5,566 bases of DNA from Candidatus Peregrinibacteria bacterium (lineage in GTDB: Bacteria > Patescibacteriota > Gracilibacteria > UBA1369 > UBA12463), in NCBI GenBank assembly GCA_023245695.1, contig JAHFJT010000008.1, forward strand, positions 10,415-15,980, given 5' to 3'. The first letter of the stretch is position 1, and each line of letters starts with the position of its first letter. The notes under the pieces are model-generated. The model was not told where the DNA came from, searched no databases, and saw nothing but the letters and a program-made list of their open reading frames with translations. A program made the position numbers and the translations under genes. Below are positions 1 to 5,566 of the stretch, piece by piece.

Positions 1-3000
1 GTTCTGGATCGCGCGGATCATTCTTCGCGTGCCATCTGCTCCGGCGCTATTAATCGCATCTTGGAGCTGATTACCGAAGGTCAGATAGGCACCTTCAATT
101 TTCTTCTGCTTATTTGCCTGGTCGGTAATATCTTTGAAGTTTTCTGCGGTGTCTTCAAATAATAGTCCGGTATCTGCGATATTAAACTCCTTTCCGAGGG
201 CACGAATAACCTCATGCATTTGATTTCTGTGATGTTTCACTGGATTTGAGTCTACGACGGATGGCTGTTCCAGGTAATCTCGAGAGAGACGCTGGTAGTT
301 TTCATCACCCTTCTTGAATCGACTTGAAAGGATACCATCGTACTTCACGAAGGATTTGATACCTTGGATAAGCTTGGCTTTATTTTTGAAGTCATCTGGC
401 TCGTCAGGATCGTAGGTTCCCGAGAGAGTCTTTACCCACTCTGCGAAGCCTGGATACGCATTCACGTAGCCTGGAATAGTGAAGTATTTCTTACGACCTC
501 CGGCGTGACTACAGACCTGCTGGACCCACTCATCATCGAGGAGCGGAATCACCATCTGTGCATCATCGTGGTCGATATTCGTCTCACCATTTCGAATCGC
601 CTTGATTGTACGTGTCTGAACTTCGCCGTTCGGGAGCATGTATTTCCAGAGGAAGTCTTTTACCGCCGGACCAGCCGTATACTTTTGTTCGTCTTTTATG
701 ATACCCGGATCCTCTATGAACTGGGCACAGAGAAGTTTCAGCTCCTGCACCGTGTACGGTCCTGGTGCATGCTGACCTGGTTTTTTTGTTCCCTTATCAG
801 CAAAGAAAGCAAGGAATGGAAGCTTGTTCTGGAGATCGTTTGAGATGGCACTCATTCTCTCCAAAGAGATCAGACGAGTGGCGACACCGGCGACGAGGAA
901 AAATATTTTATTTTCTGCCGTGGACTTACCTTCACCGATAATATATCGGAGAAGACCCTCGAACTCCTGAGGGTTTGCCCAGTCTCCTTCCATGTGCGTT
1001 TTCAAAATACCTCGCATCTTACCCGCAATTTTACCGGTACCATACGGATCACCTTCGAGCTCATCACCTTGCTTACTGAAGCCCTTCATGCCGGAGTCAT
1101 ACGCGCCACTATTTTTACTCTGCCACTGCTCATATAACGCATCACCCCAGATGCTATCGATCGCCTTACCAAAGAGATCCATGCCCATCACACGGGCGCC
1201 GGTTTTCTCATCGATACCGACGGGTGTATACGGACTTCGGTCTTTTGGAATTGGGATTTTCTTGTCTGCGGCGAGATTTGGAATTCGATTCATGGCTTCC
1301 CATGTTCGGACATCGTCCCAGCGCATCTGGCCTTTATCCACGAGAACCTCAATACAGGCCTTAATCTGATCGGCGTTGGAACTTCGGTTCAAGATACCTC
1401 GGATTTCGATGATACCCATCGCAGAGATCGCCTCTTTGAAGGTACCAACTTCGTGATGCTCGGTTTCCTCTTTAATACGCAACATTTCCGTTCCGATAAA
1501 TGGAAGGTGCTGACCGAACTTCGAGAAGCGGCCTTTCATTTTACGTTCCCAGGTACGCTCCCAGTACTCCCAGATATGTTTCCCGAGCTGCCACATTTCT
1601 TGCATGCTGAGGAAGTGGGTGTCGACCCAGAGATTGTAGAGTTCGCTTGGTTCGGGGATGTAGACACCTTGCTTGATGTCTTCGATCTGCTTTGCTTTCT
1701 TTTCAGCTTCTTCATGCTCTTTTTCCGGATCTCGCTCTTTGACATCTGTTTTTAGTATCGGCTCAAAAAGCTCTTTGTTTTTTGAACTACTTGGATCAAG
1801 TTTTTTTTCTTTTTTTCCCTCGGTTGGATAGCCACCCTTCGTGATATGGAGTGGATCAATCTCTTCACCGTGTGGACCTCTTGGTGGACCGCCGTGACCA
1901 TCTCCGCCTCCACCGTGACCGCCACCATGTCCTCCTCCACCACCGCCTTTAAGTGAGTGATCGCCTCCATGTGACCCTTCGGCGTGTGCCTTTGGGTCTG
2001 GAAGGGCGTGAGAGGCTGAGGCGCTTGCAGATGCAGACATCTCAATAGGCAGCATACTTCCCATCGTTCGTGCGGCGGCCATGACCGTTGGGTCAGCGCC
2101 GTTTTTGAGACGGTCGATGAGGTGGGTCTTTTGGTTACGAATGTTTTGGATGGTTCGATTGAAAACCTCGATGCGCTGCATCGGATTTTCGATGTGGGCT
2201 GTGGCTTGAGTGGCGTAGGCGTTTTCGTCTACCGGTTGCCAGTTGGCGGCGATCGCGTTGTTCAATACTTCGCCGACACGGTACTCGACATTATTGATCG
2301 TGACGAACTGCTCACCTGTTGCTGAATCGGTTCGAACGTCGTTGATGAAGAGGAGATTTTTCTGTTCGTAGGGACCGAAGGTGAGAAACTGACCCTTCTG
2401 AAAACGCACGTCGGTTGGATAGCCCTTGGCTTTTTTCCAGGCATTGTACGAGTGCTCCGCCTCTTGGGTGGTCTTCATGTGCGGCTTGGCGTCGGTTCGA
2501 CGAACCCATGCGGCGAACTCACCAAATGTGCATCGCTTTTTCTGAATAGGCTCTTTGCTTGGCACGCCTTTGATGGCTGCACCTGCAGGAATCAGGTCGA
2601 TCGGATGGTCGAGCTCCACAAATCCATCATCGGAAATTTTCTCTACTTTGCGAAGGAGCTGGCCAGAGTGACCATCCGGCATCATGATTTTTTGCTCGAG
2701 AATCGAGCCTTCTCGGATCGAGCGATCCATAATGTCGAACTCGATTTCTTTGTTGAGCGTGGCGGTATCGGAGATGATCTGTGACGCCTCTGCATCGTGC
2801 GTCCACTTGATAAACTCATCGGCACCGAACTCACCGAGTCCTTCCACAAGCACCATTGGCACGACCTGTTTTGGCGCTGGGGTACTGTCCATAGCGGACT
2901 CTTCGAGGGTTTCCAGGTATATACCCTGGATCTCGGTCTCGTCCCACTGATGTTCGACGTACGCGCCGTTTGGCGACTCGATCGTTTTGCGGTAGCGAAT

Positions 3001-4242
3001 TTTCGTACCCGGTGTGAGATTGATACCGGACTGACGAGCGGTATGCTCGACCTCCATTTTGTACTTTTGCTTTTGAACGACTTGTTCGTGCCGCTGTTCA
3101 AACTCTTGCTCGATCTTGGTTTTTGTCGCGGCCGCTTTGCGGGAGAGCTCCTGCAGATGCACGACGCGCTGGTGAATATTTTTCAGCGTCTCTGGCGGAA
3201 TGAGCGCCTTGAGATCGATGCCGGATCTTTCTCCTGCCTCTTCGAGAGATGCGTTGAGATCGGCGAGCGAGATATCTTTTTCGTTCTGGTGGATCACGTC
3301 TGGGAAGGCTTCCCCCACCGCGAACTCAAGCGCAGCGAGGACATTCTTGTCACCCTTGGCTACCTGGAAGTTGAGGAGGCCTGTGAGCTCGTTCCAGTGT
3401 TTATTGTGCGACTGACTCTCTATCTCAAACTCCTTCACCATGCCACGAAGCGTCTCAGCAGACTCGGGCGTATCTCGCTTTGCGGCGAGGTACTCGTTCA
3501 TCTCCTGTCGCTTGTAGGCGGCGAGGGTTTTCCCCAGTCGATCCTGCTCCATGTCGAGCGCGGTAACACCGGGGAGGTCGTGTGGAGCGGTTTTCTTGAG
3601 TGGCGTTTTGAGCATGAACTCGGCAAACTTCTTCACCTTTTTTGGATCTTCGACGAGGGCTTCGACAGCCTGTTTATGTTCGAGACTTTTACTCTCGAGT
3701 GCGTCGGCTGCTTTGTCGAAAATGTGTGCCGGGATCGTGCCAAAAATAGCCTGCTCGGCGAGTTTCTGCATGGTGTGACGATCAGCTGCATCGCCTGTAT
3801 CTGGATGAAGGTAGCTCGCGTATTTCTTGAACTCTGGTGACGAGACGTCGCCCTTGATGAGTTTGCGAACAAGCTCCTGATCGAGGTAGCGCTGACTATT
3901 GGCGAGGCGTCGAGCCTGGTCAAATGTGCTCGTGGAAATTTTATCTTCGGCTCGGAGCTTCCTGAGCTGATCTTCGAGCTTGCTGGCGGTGTTTGCGTGA
4001 AGTTCCTGGTCGATCTCGGTGCTGGTACCCATGGCGAGTTCATCGAAATCGCCCATGTTCTCTTTGGATACGGTCTTTTTGTTTGCGCCGTCTTTTGAGG
4101 CTGTGGAACGGGCTGGATTTGCGAAAAAAACCTTCGCATCCGGGAAGAGGAGGTTCCCGACGAGGTGCGGCTGGCACAAGAGCTGGTTTTTGAGTATCCA
4201 GTTGGCCATGTTGTTTCCGTCATGTTGTCCGATCAATTTCAT
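1..4242 (-). CDS. Giant two-part protein of unknown function, C-terminus missing (runs off left edge)
   Basis: One open frame of 1,414 codons runs from an ATG at 4242 to the window edge without a stop. An in-frame TAA at 4257-4255 limits upstream extension. The ATG at 4209 (residue 12, MANWILKN) is an alternative start with a weak GGA six bases upstream; neither start has a strong ribosome binding site. No signal peptide or membrane helix is visible, so a cytoplasmic location is likely. Residues 1-350 look mainly helical and charged; 355-403 resemble a coiled coil; 405-668 hold three beta-rich modules; 736-860 are low-complexity linker; 861-1414 are Trp-rich and mostly helical (W872, W884, W891, W894, W898; MRWDD at 973-977). 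No catalytic signature (Walker A, HExxH, DDE, GNAT) was recognised. The gene lies 51 bases behind a VirB6/TrbL-like gene, suggesting a shared operon. The overall character recalls very large uncharacterised Patescibacteria proteins. The reading frame is near certain; the function is unknown. Confidence 0.93.
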   Translation of the reverse strand, partial: MKLIGQHDGNNMANWILKNQLLCQPHLVGNLLFPDAKVFFANPARSTASKDGANKKTVSKENMGDFDELAMGTSTEIDQELHANTASKLEDQLRKLRAEDKISTSTFDQARRLANSQRYLDQELVRKLIKGDVSSPEFKKYASYLHPDTGDAADRHTMQKLAEQAIFGTIPAHIFDKAADALESKSLEHKQAVEALVEDPKKVKKFAEFMLKTPLKKTAPHDLPGVTALDMEQDRLGKTLAAYKRQEMNEYLAAKRDTPESAETLRGMVKEFEIESQSHNKHWNELTGLLNFQVAKGDKNVLAALEFAVGEAFPDVIHQNEKDISLADLNASLEEAGERSGIDLKALIPPETLKNIHQRVVHLQELSRKAAATKTKIEQEFEQRHEQVVQKQKYKMEVEHTARQSGINLTPGTKIRYRKTIESPNGAYVEHQWDETEIQGIYLETLEESAMDSTPAPKQVVPMVLVEGLGEFGADEFIKWTHDAEASQIISDTATLNKEIEFDIMDRSIREGSILEQKIMMPDGHSGQLLRKVEKISDDGFVELDHPIDLIPAGAAIKGVPSKEPIQKKRCTFGEFAAWVRRTDAKPHMKTTQEAEHSYNAWKKAKGYPTDVRFQKGQFLTFGPYEQKNLLFINDVRTDSATGEQFVTINNVEYRVGEVLNNAIAANWQPVDENAYATQATAHIENPMQRIEVFNRTIQNIRNQKTHLIDRLKNGADPTVMAAARTMGSMLPIEMSASASASASHALPDPKAHAEGSHGGDHSLKGGGGGGHGGGHGGGGDGHGGPPRGPHGEEIDPLHITKGGYPTEGKKEKKLDPSSSKNKELFEPILKTDVKERDPEKEHEEAEKKAKQIEDIKQGVYIPEPSELYNLWVDTHFLSMQEMWQLGKHIWEYWERTWERKMKGRFSKFGQHLPFIGTEMLRIKEETEHHEVGTFKEAISAMGIIEIRGILNRSSNADQIKACIEVLVDKGQMRWDDVRTWEAMNRIPNLAADKKIPIPKDRSPYTPVGIDEKTGARVMGMDLFGKAIDSIWGDALYEQWQSKNSGAYDSGMKGFSKQGDELEGDPYGTGKIAGKMRGILKTHMEGDWANPQEFEGLLRYIIGEGKSTAENKIFFLVAGVATRLISLERMSAISNDLQNKLPFLAFFADKGTKKPGQHAPGPYTVQELKLLCAQFIEDPGIIKDEQKYTAGPAVKDFLWKYMLPNGEVQTRTIKAIRNGETNIDHDDAQMVIPLLDDEWVQQVCSHAGGRKKYFTIPGYVNAYPGFAEWVKTLSGTYDPDEPDDFKNKAKLIQGIKSFVKYDGILSSRFKKGDENYQRLSRDYLEQPSVVDSNPVKHHRNQMHEVIRALGKEFNIADTGLLFEDTAENFKDITDQANKQKKIEGAYLTFGNQLQDAINSAGADGTRRMIRAIQN
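1663..2037 (-). other. Low-complexity interdomain linker (residues 736-860): Ser-Ala, Gly/His and Lys/Glu tracts
   Basis: The linker opens with alternating Ser-Ala (736-744). It continues into a Gly/His-rich stretch (753-792) whose core at 766-785 is almost only Gly and His. It ends in a Lys/Glu-rich, probably disordered or helical tract (803-857). Nine histidines fall in residues 745-799. The tract separates the beta-rich N-terminal half from the Trp-rich C-terminal half and probably acts as a flexible tether. His/Gly runs can bind Ni, Zn or Cu, as in the His-rich segment of HypB, but metal binding here is only a possibility. Confidence 0.85.
1796..1821 (-). other. Possible -1 frameshift or transcriptional slippage site
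   Basis: In the zero frame the codons after E808 are GGA AAA AAA GAA AAA AAA CTT (1818-1798). This gives two A-AAA-AAA heptamers in slippery phase, at 1816-1810 and 1807-1801. AGGG (1820-1817) lies 9 bases before the second, similar to the spacing of the stimulatory Shine-Dalgarno-like element in E. coli dnaX. A -1 shift at either heptamer meets TGA at 1798-1796 and would give a protein of about 815 residues ending just after the first half. No strong downstream hairpin is visible. Similar A-runs occur elsewhere in these genes, so this is suggestive only. Confidence 0.3.
2239..3030 (-). repeat. Three degenerate tandem beta-rich modules in the giant protein (residues 405-668)
   Basis: Each module appears to begin with a Gly plus hydrophobic strand (PGTKI at 411-415, EGSIL at 511-515, KGQFL at 616-620), continue with alternating hydrophobic and polar residues typical of a small beta barrel, and end in an aromatic helix start. 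In the first two modules the end motif is F-x(2-3)-EF-x2-W: FGADEFIKW at 472-480 and FGEFAAW at 573-579. The Gly to EF-phenylalanine distance is 65 and 64 residues, which supports homology. The third is shorter, with VGEVL at 656-660 about 42 residues after its Gly. The match was made by eye and is weak at single residues. A binding or scaffolding role is a guess. Confidence 0.45.
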
Positions 4243-4253
4243 TGTACTACAAT
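4241..4253. repeat. Perfect palindrome ATTGTA-C-TACAAT across the start codon
   Basis: Two perfect 6-base arms are separated by one base. The palindrome covers the first two bases of the ATG at 4242 and the candidate -10 box, and it presents TACAAT on both strands. It could be a small operator, or simply a chance dyad in AT-rich DNA. It is too short to form a stable RNA hairpin with a one-base loop. Confidence 0.4.
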
Positions 4254-4268
4254 TTTATTTTTTTGCAA
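4241..4268 (-). promoter_or_regulatory. Possible sigma70-type promoter in the 51-base intergenic gap
   Basis: On the minus strand, TTGCAA (4268-4263, four of six matches to the -35 consensus) is followed after 16 bases by TACAAT (4246-4241, five of six matches to the -10 consensus). The spacer is very AT-rich. The -10 overlaps the ATG at 4242, so a transcript from here would begin near 4234 and could only use the next ATG at 4209. This would be a secondary promoter inside an operon. AT-rich gaps produce such matches by chance, so confidence is low. No hairpin followed by a T-run was found in 4243-4293, so nothing suggests that transcription ends between the two genes. Confidence 0.25.
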
Positions 4269-4293
4269 GTTTTGAGTGGGACGCTTTAGGAGA

Positions 4294-5566
4294 TTATGCC
4301 TTCGTGGCAGCTTTGACCATTTCCTTCTCAAAGTCGTCGTTTTTATCGCCAATCGCCTTTCGAATTTCTTCAAGAGCTGGTGTTCTCTTCGCTGCGTCTG
4401 GGAAGGTCGACTTCAACATTTCTTTCATAGTGTCGCCCATAATTTCGCCCTGCTTTTTTACATCTGAGATGCCTGCATCAGAGAGCTCTTTTCTTCGAGC
4501 TTCCATAAACTTCTTGAGTGCCTCTTTTTCTGATGCGGTGAGATCAGCTGGTTTGTCCGCTTTTTTCATAAAGTCAGTCATCTCTTTTCCACCTGCCACG
4601 CCATCTTTCACACCTGCGATCGCCAGCGCTTTCTTGGCGGCTTTTTCGTTGTCACCCTTGTTGACGGCCGCGTATGTAGCATCGGTTGCTTTCACGACGT
4701 TATCCACGCCAGCCTGTTCGGTACCGGAGAGGTATTTTTTATTATCGTTGAGTTTTGCCTTGTTGGCTTCCTTATCAGCAAAGGTGTCGATTGAACCTGG
4801 CGTGCCACTGCCACTTCCACTTCCGGTGTCTCCGGTTGCGCCAGCTTTTCCAAGGTGAAACTTGAGCTTACCAGTATCGAATGGTTTATTTTCCTTGGCC
4901 TTCCTGAGCTCTTCACGCATGTTGTAGAGGTCAAGATCGGAACCAGTTCTTGCGATTGGCTTTTCTGTCTCAAGTCTCTCGAGCCCCTTGAGAACTTTTG
5001 CCTGGAGATCTTTATTTCCCGCAATTTCATCTGGCGTGTAACTCTTGAGGAGCTCTTTGAACTCGGCACGAGTTGTGGCCTCGTCGATGGTTTTCTTACC
5101 TCCCATGCCCATCATATTGAGTAGCTTATCAGCTCCTTCGCGATGCGACTGTTCCCAGCGACTCTTCCCAATCGTAACCGCTTCTGCGAGCGTACCGAGG
5201 CTGACGATGTCGCCGTGGGTGCTGTGTGGGGACTTGATCTGGAAGATTGGGGTGTACATGAATGGCGCCTTGGCGAGCCACTGACCGGCGCCTTGTGCGG
5301 CGCTCATGATCGTGCCGGCGACGGAACCACCGATGGCATCGCTGGTTGCACCTTGGATACCCATCCAGATAAAGACGATGCTTCCGATCGCGATAAGGAG
5401 ATCCTGGAAGGTGTCGAGGTTTGAGGTTGGGACGTCACTGATGAGGCTTGTGACGCCACCGTAGTTAATATTCTGCATCGTAGAGAGCAGGATGTAGCCG
5501 ATCGAGAGGACGAATCCAATGATGATTGGGGCGAGGAGGGTAGACATGACCTTTTTTGGAAGGTCG
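4294..5566 (-). CDS. VirB6/TrbL-like polytopic membrane protein with long hydrophilic tail, N-terminal part missing
   Basis: The frame ends at a TAA (4296-4294) and is still open at the right edge. The first Met in view is at 5547 (417 residues to the stop), but six in-frame codons (DLPKKV) precede it and no well-spaced Shine-Dalgarno is seen in the 19 bases available. An internal Met in a longer gene is therefore more likely than a true start. Numbering from that Met, hydrophobic segments lie at 2-24 and 48-66, and a Gly/Ala-rich, weakly hydrophobic stretch at 72-92. A pair of lysines sits before the first segment. From about 105 the chain is hydrophilic, Lys/Glu/Ala-rich and helical, broken by a Gly/Ser linker at 237-252. 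This pattern fits the last transmembrane segments and cytoplasmic tail of a VirB6/TrbL-type inner-membrane subunit of type IV secretion or conjugation systems, including the divergent forms in Patescibacteria. That assignment is from topology and resemblance only; any polytopic membrane protein with a charged tail could look similar. Confidence 0.88.
   Translation of the reverse strand, partial: DLPKKVMSTLLAPIIIGFVLSIGYILLSTMQNINYGGVTSLISDVPTSNLDTFQDLLIAIGSIVFIWMGIQGATSDAIGGSVAGTIMSAAQGAGQWLAKAPFMYTPIFQIKSPHSTHGDIVSLGTLAEAVTIGKSRWEQSHREGADKLLNMMGMGGKKTIDEATTRAEFKELLKSYTPDEIAGNKDLQAKVLKGLERLETEKPIARTGSDLDLYNMREELRKAKENKPFDTGKLKFHLGKAGATGDTGSGSGSGTPGSIDTFADKEANKAKLNDNKKYLSGTEQAGVDNVVKATDATYAAVNKGDNEKAAKKALAIAGVKDGVAGGKEMTDFMKKADKPADLTASEKEALKKFMEARRKELSDAGISDVKKQGEIMGDTMKEMLKSTFPDAAKRTPALEEIRKAIGDKNDDFEKEMVKAATKA
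5548..5565. repeat. Inverted repeat GACCTT-N6-AAGGTC at the right edge
   Basis: On the minus strand, perfect 6-base arms GACCTT and AAGGTC flank the loop CCAAAA, directly before the ATG at 5547. The bases also encode the in-frame residues DLPKKV. If 5547 were a true start, this hairpin would cover the place of the ribosome binding site. If the gene extends upstream, as seems more likely, it is probably incidental. Confidence 0.35.

Noticed and set aside
364..843. A 159-codon plus-strand open frame
   Set aside because: It is antisense to the Trp-rich region of the giant gene, with no upstream signals of its own.
1752..2045. A 97-codon minus-strand frame over the Gly/His linker
   Set aside because: It is the alternate-frame reading of the repetitive linker DNA. 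It would only be reached by a +1 shift at the A-run, for which I see no specific signal.
2797..3840. A 347-codon plus-strand open frame
   Set aside because: It lies wholly antisense to the continuous minus-strand gene. Its Leu/Phe/Val/Arg-rich translation is typical of the complement of Glu/Lys/Asp-rich coding DNA.
3633..4223. A 196-codon minus-strand frame starting near the giant gene's start
   Set aside because: It is out of frame with the 1,414-codon frame; its Ser/Thr/Arg-rich translation has no coherent fold character.
4105..4242. A signal peptide or membrane anchor at the start of the giant protein
   Set aside because: The first 45 residues have only short hydrophobic patches broken by polar and charged residues, with no n-h-c pattern or lipobox.
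4243..4293. A rho-independent terminator between the two genes
   Set aside because: There is an A-run on the minus strand but no GC-rich stem followed by a T-run in the direction of transcription.
4284..4316. AGGAG followed by ATG on the plus strand near 4296
   Set aside because: The frame ends after six codons and overlaps the end of the minus-strand membrane-protein gene; a chance match.
4019..4858. A 279-codon plus-strand open frame spanning both genes and the gap
   Set aside because: It is Ser/Ala/Phe-rich antisense of two convincing minus-strand genes and crosses their boundary, so it is a shadow.

Overview
The window is almost entirely protein-coding on the minus strand and holds two genes, each cut by a window edge. 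No RNA gene, insertion sequence, CRISPR array or tRNA was seen. The style suggests a Candidate Phyla Radiation (Patescibacteria) genome: a very large soluble protein with no familiar enzyme motif, lying directly downstream of a polytopic membrane protein that resembles the end of a VirB6/TrbL-type channel subunit. This placement rests on recollection of such gene pairs, not on a search. CGA is a common arginine codon and no in-frame TGA occurs, so the standard bacterial code fits, and the UGA-glycine code of Gracilibacteria/Absconditabacteria is unlikely.

Layout, read in the direction of transcription (right to left). From 5566 to 4294 lies the 3' part of a membrane-protein gene: two or three hydrophobic segments, then a hydrophilic tail of about 320 residues with a Gly/Ser linker. 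A 51-base AT-rich gap (4293-4243) follows. It contains no visible terminator, but it has a possible promoter and a small palindrome that reaches into the next start codon. From 4242 to 1 runs one uninterrupted frame of 1,414 codons with no stop before the window edge. A caller that requires both a start and a stop would miss this gene, although it fills three quarters of the window.

The giant protein has two parts. Residues 1 to about 735 are helical, then a coiled-coil-like stretch, then three beta-rich modules that look like degenerate tandem repeats. Residues about 736-860 are a low-complexity linker (Ser-Ala repeat, Gly/His-rich tract, Lys/Glu-rich tract). Residues about 861-1414 are a tryptophan-rich, mostly helical region that continues past the window. 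Inside the linker are two A-run heptamers in the phase needed for -1 frameshifting, with an AGGG upstream and a TGA directly after in the -1 frame. If used, they would release the N-terminal half alone, much as dnaX makes two products. This is a hypothesis.

The same orientation and short spacing suggest co-transcription. The most economical reading is a membrane channel component plus a large cytoplasmic partner of a secretion- or conjugation-like apparatus, but nothing in the window proves that function.
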